DNA of 52,580 nucleotides from Micractinium sp. NFX-FRZ (Eukaryota; Chlorophyta; Trebouxiophyceae; Chlorellales; Chlorellaceae). This document shows, in pieces, positions 21,301 to 34,200 of this stretch. The stretch lies in NCBI GenBank assembly GCA_029339195.1, contig JAPTJF010000439.1, forward strand, positions 1 to 52,580. Direction: 5' to 3'. Below the pieces are notes generated by a model, which was given only the letters and a program-made list of their open reading frames with translations, did no database searches and had not been told where the DNA came from. The position numbers and the translations under genes were made by a program. Positions within the stretch are counted from its first letter, which is position 1. The number at the start of each line of letters is the position of its first letter.

Positions 21301-21618
21301 GGCACAGAGGGGCTGCAGCTCGCGGGCAACAATGGGGAGGCTGATGGCCAGGGGCTGGCGGCGCAAGGAGCGGGCGCAGCGGCAGCGGAGGCAGCAGAGG
21401 CGGCGGAGGGAGGCCAGCAAGCGCCCGCCCACCACCGCCAGTACCACCGCGAGTGGGAGGGCGTGACGGCGCTGGCCTGCCGGGGCGCTCTGGTGGTGTG
21501 CGGCAACAGCGAGGGGACGGTGTGTGAGCGGGACTACAGCCACGGCGGGCTGCCGGATGAGGAGGCGGGCAGCGGCGAGCTGGCGGCGAGGGCTGGCAAG
21601 TTTTGGCAATATGCTTGA
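18336..21618 (+). CDS. F-box / WD40-repeat protein
   Basis: Six phase-consistent exons (18336-18701, 19208-19389, 19590-19723, 19973-20079, 20336-20884, 21127-21618) give 609 residues. Residues about 24-75 form an F-box (LEPDTFALVCGHLRHREVAA, then TCASLRHAVDTNDRLWAGLF). WD40 blades follow: LYGHSARVSC...GSHDQTVRLWS, LRGHQESVTC...GGKDRTVRLWG, LRGHGAPVTC...SGSLDARVKSWD, LAEGHSRPVTS...GEAPLRAWCP and a last degenerate blade (GVTALACRG...SEGTVCERD). Splice junctions fall inside blades, which supports the joins. F-box/WD40 proteins usually recognise substrates for SCF ubiquitin ligases through the WD40 propeller; no closer orthology can be claimed. Low-complexity Gly/Ala inserts extend two blades. 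The next gene on the same strand begins within about 270 bp of the stop. Confidence 0.9.
19462..19500. repeat. Intronic echo of an F-box/WD40 exon end
   Basis: The intron stretch cacaggcttgcatgaccgcactgtggggcgc resembles the exon end and donor at about 19362-19393 (tacagggtcacatgaccagaccgtcaggtg). It is the weakest of the echoes and could be chance. Confidence 0.4.
19860..19935. repeat. Tandem repeats in an F-box/WD40 intron
   Basis: Three copies of the 13-base unit ggttcaggcaggcccg-type are followed by a (CCCTG)n run. This is low-complexity intron sequence immediately before the acceptor at 19972. Confidence 0.85.
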
Positions 21619-21888
21619 CCACTGGCGCAACGTTCTTCCTTGGGTCTAGGACGTAACATACGCATAACATACATTAGCATTAGTAGCGGCCAGGGGCGAG
21701 CAAGGCCAGAAATGCCAGCCAGGCCACTTGGCAATGCGCAGCGGGCGCAGCGTGCCGACAGCTGTGTCCAGTGCAGCCATACAGGCCTCTCTCCCTGCAT
21801 TCCAATTCAGCATTGCAGTCGCTTTTCCTCACTTCAAATCGTGTCCAAGGCGTCAGTGGCGCGGTGGTTGCCCGCGCCCTCGGCCCTG

Positions 21889-24800
21889 ATGGAGCTGGGC
21901 GGCAGGGCAAAGCGGCGCGATGGGGCGGGCAAAGACGAGGATGAGGAGCCCGCTTCGCCACAACACGTAGTGCAGGTTTCACGCGACAGAGTCGTGGCTC
22001 CCCCGGCCAGGTTCCTGTCCTGTAGCGACGAGGCCCTACTTAGCCAGTTACAAGGTGACGTCCATACAACGGCGGAATGCATTGGGGCGGCGCACTGCCT
22101 GACTCCTGCGGTGGGTGCCCACCCACCTGCCGCCGCCTGCCCGCCCCGTCCAGCAGACCTGTTGTGCGCCAACATTGTTGACGACCAAGCAGCAGATGCC
22201 CAGGCGGACCAGCTGGCCGCACTGTTCAGCCTGCTGGAGGGCGTCATTCAGCACGAGTTCCTCGCCATGCGGCGCCGCCTGGAGGGCGACTTTGAGCACT
22301 TTTCTGCCGCAAAAAAAATAGTCGGCGGTGGCGCCCCTGGCGGCAGCCCCCGCCGCCTGCAGCGGCTCAGCAGCATTGAGGAGCACGAGCGCCGATTCCT
22401 GCGCGACTTCCTGGCCGCCATGGGTTCGTCACACTACAAACTGCTGGGCTCTATGGAGTGGGAGGTGCGCTGGCGACGGGCGGGTGCTGCCGGGGGATGG
22501 CGAACACTTGCGGGCAGCAAGCGGGCAGGCGAGCGGGCACTCGGCTGGATGGGTGAGAAGCTGGCTGAATTTGCTGTGCAGCTCTGAGCCTGGAAGTTAC
22601 GACAGCTACAACCACAAGTGACAGGTCTCTCAGCGCAGCACCCATGGTCACTGCTCCCCCTGCACCCCATCCATTCCCTCTCCCGCAGGCCGCCCAGGCG
22701 GAGGCCTTCCTTTTCACGCTGCCCGTGGAGGTGGAGTGGGGCGCGCTGGACAAGCGCATGCTGCAGCGCTTCTGGGGCGACCGCCCGGAGCAGCGCGCCG
22801 CCCTGCCCGACCTGTCAGACCGCATCCTCATCTTCTGCGTGAGTCCCACCGCCCGAACCGCCCGCTTGCTTGCTGGCCGCCGTTATGCACGGTGCAGGCC
22901 GGGGTGCGGTGTGGCACGCAGTCGCACGCCCCTCTCATTCCATCCCACGCACCGTCCCGCCCTCCCACCCCTGCCCGCCCCGCAGCGTGGATTCGAGCCG
23001 GTGAGTGCGTGCATGGAGGTGGAAGACGAGGTTGGAAGGGGGAGATGGCAGAGGGGCACAGATTGGCGGTGCAGTTGGGCATGGAGTGGATGGGGAGGGA
23101 GGGGGAGGGAGGGAAGGGGTGGAGGGAGAGGGAGTGGAGGGGGAGCAGGGTCATTTTTCATGCCTCCACGTGCCCGCTTGCATTCCCGCCTGCCTGCCTT
23201 GCCTCATACTGCGTGCCTCCAGAGATTTTCTGGACGCTATGCTGCCGCCTGCCTGCCTGCCACACTGGCCAGCGAGCCCCCTTCCTGCGCATGCCCGCAG
23301 GCCAAGATGCGGGGTCGGTACCTGATGCAGAAGGTGGAATTGCTGTTGTCCTTCTATCTGCTGGAGCCGCTCTGGGCGGGGCTGACGCGCATTCTGCAGA
23401 AGGTGGGTGCTGCACAGCGACAGCCTGGGTGTCAGTGCTGGCATATGTGTGGTCGTGCCTGCCATGCATTGGGGTGTTCACAGCAGTGTGGAAGAGAACT
23501 GCCGAGAGGTGTGCACTACAAACGCCGTGCGCCGGGCTGCTTTCCTTCGCTTCTTCGCAACCGCCAGTCTCAACTCTGTGCCGGCCTGCGACCCCGCCCC
23601 TCCCTCTTGCACCCTACCTGCGCCGTGCAGCTGGGTCTCAAGGCGCCCCCACCCCCGCTGATGGCACGCACCCCCCAGAAGCTTGATGTCACTTTCAAGT
23701 GTGCGATGAAGGCGGCGGCGGCAGCCGTGCGCTGGCGGCGTGCGGCGCAGGGTGGTGTGTCGCCTGAGGACAGCCTGACGGTGCTGCACGATGCCTGCAC
23801 CATCATTGAGCGCAAGACGATGAGCAGGTGAGCTGGCGGGGTGTGTGATGGGGTGGTCATGCGTACTGGTGCTGCACAACACCTGCACCACAACCAGGTT
23901 CAGAAAGATGAGCAGGTGAGCTTGAATGGCAGGTGGTGCTAGACTGGAGCGTGCGTGGACAGGGTAGGGTTTCTTTGCCAAAAGGACAGGGCTGGGCGGC
24001 CAGGGCTTCAGCTTGCCTACTGGAGCCAGCTGTCCTTGCCTGTTGCTGACTCCTGCTCCGGCACTCATCCTCCGACCCCATCCCCGCCCCGACACAGGCA
24101 CTTCCCAACCGGCCGCTCCGTGCTGTCCCGCTTTTTTGATGTCATCGAGTTGCAGGCGAGTGTCATGTGTGTGGGATGGGAATGGGTTGAGCAGCTCGTG
24201 AATGCAAGGTTTTGGTTTGCTTGCTGTGGGCAGTGCATTCTCGTTTGATGGGGCTTCTGAAGGTCGGCTGCCGCTCCAACTGCAGTACAGGCCTGGCAGC
24301 CGCCGGGCGTCTTGTGCCCAATCCCACCATTTCCTTGCATGCTTCTGCTGGTCGTATGCACCCCCCTCTTTTTCTACAAATCATGTACGTCCGACCCTCG
24401 TGCGCACATGTGCGGCTACTCATTTCTAGCATTCACCGACACCTCCCCACAACTGTCCGTCTGCACCCTCTTCTTGCAGCAGGCATGTTGCGCCAGACTT
24501 TGTGGAGCATATCTCTTGCTAGGTGCCCACAACCACTCCTTCCCCTTCTCACCCAAACCACCCTGCCTCTCCCAACCGTCCCCAACTCTGCAGGAGGCCT
24601 GCATCCGTGACGTGGTGGTGCTTTACCGCCGCAAGGTGCCCAAGGAGCGGCGGGTGGAGGGGGAGAAGGAGGTGATACGCGAGGAGGAGGCGGACCCCGC
24701 GGTGCTGGCGCGCAACATACAGATACGCCAGTTCACGGGGATCCCGCTGGCAGACCTGGTGGGTTGGGGGGAGGCGGGGGGGAGGAAGGCAGGGAGGGGG

Positions 24801-27772
24801 GTCGAGGGGTGCCACCTGGGGGATAAGAGCGCGGCATGAGCTGGGGGCAGGGAGGGCGGCAGGCAGAAAGTAGGCATAAGAGGGCAGCTGCCTGGCCCAA
24901 TTGTTGACACTTGATACCTCCGCATGTTTGCCTGCTACATGCCTGCCCTGCTTGCCACGCTGCAGGAGATGGTGATGCCGGAGAAGAAGGTGACGGGGTG
25001 TGGCTGGCTTTACTCCGCGTGTCGGCTGTCCGGAGCTGTCGGCTGGTGCTTGCTGACCAGCCCAAAATGCCGCTGCCCGCTGCTCCATGCCACTGCATGC
25101 CCCTGTGGCGGCCTGCCATCTCTAGGCACCCCACCCTCCTACCCTAAAGCTGGCACTTTCCCTCTGCACTTCCCCCTCTGGCCGTTGCCTGCGCAGGTGT
25201 TTGTCCCGGGCAGCGTGTTTGTGCAGCTGGTGGTAGCGGCAATTGCGGCGGTCATCGGTCTGCTGGCGACCTTCTGGCAGGCCAGCCTGGACTGGAAGAT
25301 GTGGGGATCGGCCCTGATGCTGCTGGGCTCACGGGCATCGCAGGTCTACTTCCAGGTGGGGCGGCAGCCTGCAGCACCCTGAGTGGAGTGCAGGGACTAT
25401 GTTCACTAGCTCCCCACACCTTGTCACCCTGCCTGGCCCGCCCCTGCTTGCCCCAGGCCTCCAGCCAGAAAGTGCATCGAGATTGAACGGGAGATGAACA
25501 GGCGCTTGGTCTCACCTCTAGCTTGCTACGTGCCCTGTTCCCTGACCCAGGCCTCCAGCGAGCGCAACGAGATTGAGCGGGAGATGAACAAGCTGCTGTT
25601 TGAGCGCACGGTGGCCAGCCAGGAGGCGGTACTTCACACACTGACAGACGAGATGTGCAGGTGGGAGTGTGAGCTTGTTCATCAGTGAGCCTGCTGGCTA
25701 CTGTGCGCTGAGGGTGGGAGGTGATGGTGCAGACGCCGGTCGGCGCGATGTGCAGTCGGCGTGGGGAGAGATGTTGGAGGGCTGGTGATGCAACCTAAGG
25801 GTGCCAGTTGGAGTGGTGGTCAGGGGCAGGTGAGTGGTGAGCTTAGCTAGAATGGGCGCACTGGAGGGGATTGCACTGCGCAGCATGGCTGCATCCAGGC
25901 TGGGATTGCTAGCAGCTCAGCACACAACACACGCTCCGTCCTGCCTCACGCTATATCACAGTCACCCTTCATCTGCTCCCTGGCCCCCTGCAGGCAGCAC
26001 ATCCGGGAGTGCTTCCTCTGCTACTGCTGCCTGCTGCTGGCCGGCAAGGAACTGAGAGGTCAGGCGGCACCATGCATGCTCTACAAATGCTGCTGTTGCT
26101 GCTGGGCCGCTGCTTCCGGCGGCCGGCGTGCGCATGGACAACGTTGTGACTCTCCACCCGCTCTGCGCTACCACCCAAGCTCAGCCCACATCTTACTGCT
26201 CCTTCCTGCCCCCTCTCCAACCCCGCAGACGATGACCTGGACGTCAAGTGCGAGCGCCTGCTGCGCAAGCACTTTGGGCTGCGCCTGGACTTCACCACCG
26301 AGGCAGCCACCCCGCCGCTCTGCGAGTGGGGCCTGGTGCGCCGCATGCCCGACGGCCGGCTGCGCGCGCAGCCGCTGCAGGCAGCGCTGGTGGCGCTGGA
26401 CTCGGTGTGGGACAGCGCCTTCGACTTCAGCCTGGGCGGCTTGGCCGCTCAAGCCAGCGCTGGCAGGGGTGGCACACATGCTGGCAGCAGTGGAGGTGCT
26501 GGCGGCGGCAGCAGCAGCGCTGGGCCCATCAAGGGCGGGGCCGGCGCCTCAGGGGCCAGGTCAGCGGCAGCGGGGGAGCCTGGCGCAGGCACTGCTGTGC
26601 CAACTGCAGCGCCAGAGGGTGAGGGCTGGATGGGGGACTGGCTGCACGTGAAGTCCATTGGCCGCCGGCAGTCGTCGTTCAGCCGGCGCAGCTCCTTGTC
26701 CAGGCGCGGATCACTCAGGCTCCGCAGTGGCAGGGGGCACGGTCCTGAGGCTGACACCAGCAGCCCTGAGGCCCCCAGACACGCTGCGGCTGATGGCGCT
26801 GCAGAGCCTGCTGCTGCTGCCGATGGCGCAGCGGCCGCCTCTCCACAGCCGCCTGCGGAGGTGGACTTTCTGCTCAGGGCAGTGCTGGAGGTGGGGGAAG
26901 AGGAGCAGGACGCTTCTGACACCGGCGCAACCAGCGAGGATGGCAGCGCTGCCGAGGCCTGGGGGCAGCAGGGCGTGGATCCACCAGGGCAGGCGGCACC
27001 AATGTCTCAGGCAGCCTGCGCTGCAGGTGCTGATGAGGCAGCGCTGCTGGCTGGCAGCAGCCTTGATGTGGTGCCAGGCATGGATGCTGCCACAGCAGAG
27101 CAGCTGAGCGACGATGCTGTCAGCGTGGCAGCCATGGAGGTTGAGGAGCATGCGGCAGGCCTGGCAGCGCCAGTCGGCAGCGAGGCAGAGGCACCTGCCG
27201 ACCTGCCTTCGGAGCCGCCCACCTTCCTGCAGCCAGACGCTCTGCCGGAACCGCTGCCCTTCGAGGCGTGTCTGCTGGAGCCTGCTGTCCTGGGACCAGT
27301 GCTGGAGCAGCCCGCCTCCCAGCTGGCACCGACCACGGCTGCTGTTGGTAGGGCGAGCAGCAGCAGCAGCAGCAGCAGCTCGGATGGCGAGCTGGTCATG
27401 CTGCAGGTGCCCTGGGGCAGCGGCAGAGGCAGCGGCAGCCCGTCTCGCCTGCTGCGCTCCCCCTCAGCAGGCTCAGCACGCATCACCCCGCAGCAGCTGC
27501 GCCACCTGGAGAGCCTGCGGCGGCAGCGTGCCCAGCAGGAGGCGGAGGCGCTGGAGTGCCTGCCCTCGACGCTGCGGCTGGCAGAGGAGGAGCGGCGTCA
27601 GCAGCAGGAGAGGCAGCAGCAGCAACAGGTGGGCGAACAGGAGGAGTCGGCAGCTCAGCGGCGCCGTGCTGCGGGCAGGCGAGCGCTGCTGCTGGGCGGT
27701 CGGCCACGCACCGGGGGCAGGCTGGGCAGCGGCAGGGTGCGGAGCCCCGGTGGGCGGCGCCTGTCTCCCTGA
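21889..27772 (+). CDS. DUF3754 (TMEM143-like) membrane protein with long C-terminal tail
   Basis: Twelve exons (21889-22464, 22689-22838, 22986-23000, 23301-23402, 23631-23827, 24098-24155, 24594-24758, 24966-24989, 25197-25355, 25551-25660, 25994-26058, 26229-27772) give 1054 residues. Family landmarks are RDVVVLYRRK...IQIRQFTGIPLADLEMVMPEKK, a membrane segment (VFVQLVVAAIAAVIGLLATF, about 436-456) with a second hydrophobic stretch (MWGSALMLLGSRASQVYF), and the region HIRECFLCYCCLLLAGKE...DLDVKCERLLRKHFG. These match the plant DUF3754/TMEM143 family; its biochemical function is unknown. Two exons are tiny (15 and 24 nt). The last exon carries about 440 extra residues rich in Ala, Glu, Gln and Ser, probably disordered. 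An in-frame ATG at 21712 would add 59 residues (Arg/Ala/Ser-rich, possibly an organelle presequence), so the start is uncertain. Confidence 0.85.
23085..23150. repeat. Purine-rich (GGGAGG)n tract in a DUF3754 intron
   Basis: A strand-asymmetric G/A run (gggagggagggggagggagg and similar) fills about 65 bp of the intron after the 15-nt exon. It is a simple-sequence tract that could form G-rich secondary structure. Confidence 0.75.
23872..23921. repeat. Intronic echo of the DUF3754 ERKTMSR exon end
   Basis: ctgcacaacacctgcaccacaaccaggttcagaaagatgagcaggtgag copies the exon end at about 23783-23832 (ctgcacgatgcctgcaccatcattgagcgcaagacgatgagcaggtgag). The donor sequence AGCAG|GTGAGC is retained exactly, so the echo could serve as a cryptic 5' splice site. 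Confidence 0.85.
25455..25502. repeat. Intronic echo of the DUF3754 NEIEREMN exon start
   Basis: caggcctccagccagaaagtgcatcgagattgaacgggagatgaacaggc copies the real exon start at about 25548-25594 (caggcctccagcgagcgcaacgagattgagcgggagatgaacaagc). The acceptor CCCCAG is retained, about 95 bp upstream of the true one. An indel breaks the reading frame relative to the real exon. Confidence 0.85.
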
Positions 27773-28266
27773 TGATGTGCTCCTATGCTGTGGGTTTCCC
27801 TGGTTTATTAAGTAAAGGCATAGGTGCCACGATGTGGGGAAGTGTTGCGAGAAAAGAAGATGAACAGAAGGCTCAAGGGGAGATCGGCAGGAGGCCAGGG
27901 CAAAGCTGCCAGGTGCACAAGAATGCCTGCCCTCCGAGTAGGGTCAAACCAAGATTTCAGGGGGGCTGATCTTTCCGGGGGGAAATACAGCATGATGATC
28001 ATGTGCGGCGAGCGGCGAGTGCTGCATGGAAAGGGGGCTGGGGCCGCGGTGAGCGGGAGCAGTTTGATGCGTGTGGCCAAAGGGCTGAGGAGCTTGATCG
28101 CTGAGGGGCTTGCTTGATTGCTGGTGTCTGAGGAGCTTGATCGCTGACGAGTTTGAAGGGTGAAGACGCAAAATAAGTTTAGACGAAGAAGACAGTTTTG
28201 CATCCTGGCTGCTGTGCTGCCTGGCAGCACGGCTGGTAGTTGGGTGGAGGGGAGGCTTGCAGCCTG
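27773..28266. other. Convergent 3' regions of the DUF3754 and GCC2/GCC3 genes
   Basis: 494 bp between two stop codons on opposite strands, so this holds both 3' untranslated regions. No canonical TGTAA is seen in either orientation. A stretch at about 28085-28155 repeats 'gaggagcttgatcgctga' with variants. No gene is visible. Confidence 0.55.
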
Positions 28267-31200
28267 CTACCCTGCCACTGTGGGCAGCCGCTGGCTTGCA
28301 GGCCAGCACTGCCGCTGGCCCGTGAGGCGGCCGGTCCACTGGCCTGTGGCGCACTTCACGCAGGACGTGGCGCCATCAGTGGACGAAAAGGTCTGCAGGA
28401 AGAGGGTTGTAGGGGGAGGGGGGTGGGGGGGCATGACAGGCAGGCATCAGTCACATGGGCAGGGAGGAATAGGGCAAGCGAGCGGTAACAGCCTGAGCAG
28501 GGGAGGACCGCTCTCCTGCCTCATGCCAGCAGGGGCCACTCCCACCCCAGCCACCTCGAAAGCTCACATTGATTGGGCACTTCAAGCAGTCGTTGGCGGT
28601 GACGGATGCAAGCTTTGTTCCAAAGCGGCCCGGTGGGCAGCGCGTGGGCTGGGCCAGCTTGGAAGCCGGGCAGAAGGAGCCAGCTGAGCAGGGCTTGCAG
28701 GCGCGCTGCCCCTGCTGGTCCTGGAAGGTGCCACGTGGGCACTCCCGGCAGAACGGCTGCTTCATGTCTGCAAAGAAGCCCCTGCGGCAGGGCTTGGGCT
28801 GCACGGAGCCGGCGGGGCACTCGTGGCCGGGTGGGCAGTCCTGCAGGCGTGTGGGGCAAGGGCAGGTGGGTGAGAGGGTACAGTGGAAGTGGGGACAAAG
28901 CCAACAGCAGTGGGGCCCAACCCGGAGGCTCACACTGCTTCATTCATTTCCACACAGCTGGAGTCAGCAGCCTCCCCACCCCGACTCACCTTGCAAGCCG
29001 AGCTCCCCAAGGCATCAGCGTAGGTTCCCGCGGGGCAGGGCGTGAAGCCGTCGTTGCCGCTGCCCTCTGCATAGTTGCCCTTGGGGGCGGGCAGGCAGTC
29101 CCCTGCACTGTCTGCACCCGTGCTCTCAGAGTAGGTGCCCGCGGGGCACTCCTTGCACTGCAGCAGGCCTTCGTCATCAGAGTAGGTGCCAGGGGGGCCT
29201 GCACCCACAGCACCAGCACAGCATGCTTGCTGTTAGTGCATGCACCTCGAGGAGGCCCCATCATCAGCGTCCCCCATCCATCGGCCAACATGGGAGCCTG
29301 GTGTGTTCATACAGCTGGCTCTGCCCCATCCAGCATTCCTCACAGCCCCTCAAAGGTGCCCGGCCACGGCCAATCTGCTGCAGGTGTGACGTGCAGGCCA
29401 GCCTGCCCCCACGCCTGCACTCACAGATGTCACACTGGGAGTTGCCGGCGTCAGCCACGGCATAGCCCCGGGGGCAGCGGGGGCAGGTGCTGGAGGTGCC
29501 TTGCGATGCTGCGTAGCTCCCTGCACAGCAACCGGGGCAGGGCAGTTGCGGTGAGTCCGGGAATTGCAGATGCAGGCAGCTCCTTGCGCAGGTGGGTGTG
29601 GGACGGGAGCAGAGGCGGAGGGGTGATGCAATCCCGCCCTGCCCCGGTGCCGGTCGGCAGCGCCACTGCTACCCCTGTGCACGTACCCGCCCCGCAGACG
29701 GTGCAGTTGACGTCCGTGGTCGAGACCTGGCTGGTGCCAGGCGCGCATGCCAGGCACAGGGTGGCTCCGCTCTCCTTCTTGGTTTCCCTCCCCTTGGGGC
29801 ACGTGGTGCACAGGTTGGCGGCGTACATGCTGGGGCGGAAGGTGCGGCGCTCGCTGCAAGAAACACGAGTCGGGGAGTCTCAAAGGAAGCTAGGCCCTCA
29901 ACACAAGTGGGGAGGGGAGCAGGCTTGGAGGAGATGGAGGGGCACTGGCACCCTGCCCCCAGTTGGGGCCCCGAATGCCTCTTCCCTCCTGCTCTGATGC
30001 GGTGGTTCTGACAGGACGACTTCCCTGCACCGTCACTCACTCACCAGGGGGTGCACTCGGTGGCAGCAAAGGCGGAGGCTGCAGAGGTGCTGCCCGGGGA
30101 GGGGCCGCTGACGGTGCCGGCGCCACACAGCTTGCAGACGCGTGAGCCTGTGCCGGGTGGAAGGGTGGGGCAATTGACCAACGTTAGACACAGCATGCCA
30201 CCAGAACGGCACAGCACATCATCTGCTGACCACAGCAGCGGCACAGCATGTCTCGACAAGTGTCAGCACAAGGGGAGGGCACCCACCTGGCGTAGCAGCA
30301 AAGGTTGCGGGTGCGCACGGCTGGCAGAGCGGCGAGTTCGGCAGGGAGGCAAAGCGGCCGGGCGGGCAGGGGTTGCAGGAGGTTGCGCCCGTGCCGTTCA
30401 CCCCCGTCTCGTACCCAGCCGGGCAGCTGCGGCACTTGTTGTCGCTGGCGGCGGCAGGCTTCCAGGTCCCCACCGCGCACGGCACACACTCCGTGGCACC
30501 ACTTGAGCCATCCAGAGCCACCGTGATCCAGCCAGGCTGGCAAGGAGTGCAGGCAGCAGAGGCTGTTGCATTGGAGAACGACCCCGCCTCGCAGGTGTTG
30601 CACACGTGGCTGCCGGCGGCGGTTGCATAAGATCCCGGGGCGCTGCAGGGGAGCATCAAGCGGACCAGCAAGGAGGTTAGCGTGGGCAGGAGAGGAGGGC
30701 GAAGGTTGGGCTGACAGGAGGAGGGCGAAGGTTGGGCTGCCACGTGGCGGGGGCAAGGCAGACGTAGCAAGGCAGGTCACGCTGCAAGGGGCCAGGCCAC
30801 GCAAGCGGCACTTGGGGGGCGCCTGCGAACCGGCCGAGCTCTTGCACACAAGGTGCATGTTCCGGGAAGAATTCGGTGACCGACAGCCGGCATGCTCATA
30901 GAAAGGGCTCACCAGGGGGAGCACTCTGTCTGGCCGTACTTGTCGTTGGCATAGCCAGCGGCGCACAGCGTGCATGTGCCGGCCCCGGTGGGCGACCAGC
31001 TGCCCGGCGGGCTGCAGGGATGGGGAGGAAAGCAGGCGGCAACGTTGTGTTCCAACCGGCATGCCCTAGTAGGCGCCTTTGCTGGCAGGCCCAGTCACAG
31101 GGAGGCTGCCAGTACCCGTGAAGCTGCCAGGAAGCCGGACCCTGCGCCTCGTGGCAGAGACCACAGGCAGGCTTCTCACCAGGGCGTGCACTCGGTGCCG

Positions 31201-34200
31201 TCGCCGCCATCCGCCTCACGGAACGTGCCCGCCAAGCAGCTGGGGCACACTGCCACGCCCGGCAGCTTGCTGGCCGTCCCCTCGGGGCACAGCACGCAGC
31301 TGTCGCGTGGCGTGGTGGGCACCGTGCCTGGCCCGCACTCTTGGCACTTCTCCTGGCCTGCAAGCGGGGCAGGGGGGAAGGCGGCAAAGCCTGCTCAGCA
31401 TTGGCGCAACTCCCGACAACAGCACCCCTGCCAGCAGTGCAGATGCCAATTCTTTTGCAAAACTTAGTTTTGCACCTCAATTCAAGGCAGCAGCCAGTCA
31501 CATAGCGCGCGCCGCACCTGGACGGCTGGCTGCGCCCAGCGGGCACTGGGAGCAGGCGGCGGGGGAGACATCTCCCACGACGTCCGTGAAGCTCCCCGCT
31601 GCGCACGCTATGGCCTCGCCAGCGGGGCAGCGGTACCCCGTGGAGCATGGCGCGCACTGCCGCTCCTTGACCACCACGCGGGTCGCCCCGCCCTCTCCCA
31701 TGATGCTCAGCTGGGGGTTGCTGGTCAAAGAGGTGCCCTGTGGGCAGCCCGCGTCCGCAGGCTGCATGCCCAGCTGTGTGCCACAGCTTAGCGGCCCGCC
31801 GGCACCGTCGCTGAGGGTGAGCACGCGTGGGCCGGCGCCAGAGGTGCGGGCGGTGAGCTTGGCGCCGTCCGCGCCCGGGAACGTTTGCAAGTCGTGGGGG
31901 GTGAGGTAGGCGCTGCAGGTGTGGGGGTGGGAGGCAGTGAAGTTATGTGAGGCGCTTGAGAACGGCACGCTTGTTGAGGCGTGCAGTGCCCGCTTGGGCG
32001 CCTCCGACTACAAACATGCGCGCCTTCGCCCCGCTTGCGCCCCCTCCCCACCTCCCAGGAGAGCTTCTGTCACTCTCATAAATGTAAAGCCAGGCACCCA
32101 CCCGTCGACGACGGTGAGGCGGTTGGTGATGGAGCAGGCGGGGTCCCCCAGAATGTACATCCTGACCAGGCAGGTGGGGTCGGTTGCAAACGCGACGGTG
32201 ACGCCCCCGCGGCCGGCGCCGGCGCAGGTGGACAGCCAGGCGTTGGGCAGGCCGCAGTCGGGCACCCCGTCCACCAGGGTGGCGACACGGAAGCCTGCAG
32301 GGGAGCAGGAGGACGAGAGAGGGCACAACCAGGGAGGGGACGGCAAGTGAGCAAAGGAGGAGGGTTGAGTTGCGTGCAGGCAGCGGTCGGGCACCCCTCC
32401 CAAGTAATTGCGGACACTCGGATGCCTGCCGGGGGGCACTTCAAGAGGGTAAGAGGAATGGTAGGGTCATGGGTGGTGGGCCAGAGCTGGGGCCAGCAAT
32501 TGCCAGTGAGGCAGGGCAGGCAGGTGCCAGTAAGCCACGCCATGACAGTGGCAGCTTGAGTCAGCTTGATGCAGCAGCGGTGCCACGCCCCCACGCCCGC
32601 CCCGCACCCCCCCACGCCCCACCCACGCACCTGCGCTGGGCTGCTCCTCTGGCATGCTCCCCTGGGGCCACCAGCCCTGCTGGCCCTCAAACTCTCCCGC
32701 CACCAGCCGGGGCTCCCCAAAGTAGCAGGCCATGCAGTAGGCTGACCCCTCGAAATGGGTATACCCCGGCTCAGGGCACCTGCACACAGGCCGAGCAAGG
32801 AGGCAAGGGGCCAGGACGCGTGTTGGGCTGCGGCAGGCACAGGCGCGCAGCGCAGGCGTGGCGACCGTCGAGCTCTCGACGTGTGATGCAACAGGGCAGC
32901 ATGCCGCACGAGGGCTGGCTGTTGGGTAGGGGGACGCCCAGGGGCCGGTGGGGGGGGGCGCTCCGTAAATGGCAAGTCGAGGGGGTGGGGTGCCTGCTGA
33001 TCTCCCCCCCCCCCAGCTGATCTCCCCCCCGCACACACACACCCGCGGCAGCACACATCCCAGCAGTTAGCGCCTCCCCGGCCTCACCCCATGCAAGTGG
33101 CCTGTCCAGGCAGGGGCTGGTACGAGTTCTTGGCGCATGGTGTGCAGGTCGGAGAACCGGGGCCAGAGTAGGTGCCGGGGGGGCAGGGCGCCGGCTGCTC
33201 GGTGCCGCCGGGGCAGAACGACCCAGCGGGGCACAGCGGGCATGCGCCAGCCTTGACAAGGTATCGCCCGGGTTGGCAGCCGCCGTTGTCTGGGAAACAG
33301 GCGGTGTCGCCCGGGGCGCACAGCGCGGCGCGCAGCGTGGCGGCCGGGGGGTGAGGAGAGGGCGGCGGGGGGGGTGGGGGCGGCGGGGAAGGGCTGGGTG
33401 GCGGTGGGGGAGGGCTGGGCGGTGGCGGCGGCGGTGGGCGCGGAGGTGGCGGGGGAGGGCTGGGGGAGGGCGGCGGCATGGGGCTGGGAGGAGGTGGGCT
33501 GGGTGGGAAGGGCGGCGGTGGGGGCGGCGGAGCATACTGCATTGCAGGGGTGGCAGGGAGCCGGAAAGTTCGGTTCAGCCGAGCAGCCCGCCTCGTGTCC
33601 TCCCTCTCCCTTGCCTCATTTTAGCTTCTTGTGAGGCGCGCCCTTGTAACCTTTCAATACTCTTTAACAGATAAGAGCAATGGCCTGCACTCACCACATC
33701 CAGGGAGGCTCCTGACCGCTGGAACACGGCGCCAGCATGGACGTAGAGGCATGAGAAGTAGCTGCAGGCGGGGGTGGGGAGAGAGGCAGGCACACCATCA
33801 AGGGGGTGGATGAGGCGGCAGTTCTACGGCGCATCCACAGAGCTGGCCCCACCACGTCGAACAGGCATGTGCCCACAGAGGCCAGCGCCCGTGCTCTGGC
33901 AACATCAAATTTGCAGGCATGCTGCTGCGCCCCTTCCCAACGGCTGCACGGCGGCAGCAGCCAGTGAGCGATATCCCCTTGAGCGCACCGGTAGGTGATG
34001 GCCTGGGGCGAGATCCAGGCTGGCGCCACGTCAAATGCGTACGTGGCGGTGTAAACGCCGCCGTTGTAGGTGACGTTCACTGCAGGCAGGGGCGGGGCAG
34101 AGCAGAAGGAGGGGTCAGAGGAGAGGGGAGCAGCGGGGCGATGTAGGCAGGCAGGCAGGCAGGCAGGCAGGCAGTCAAGCAGCAGGCAGGCAGGCAGGCA

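Noticed and set aside
32076..33056. 326-codon minus-strand frame overlapping the matrix-protein gene
   Set aside because: A shadow frame: the other frame carries the Cys-rich domain sequence and fits the splice phases.
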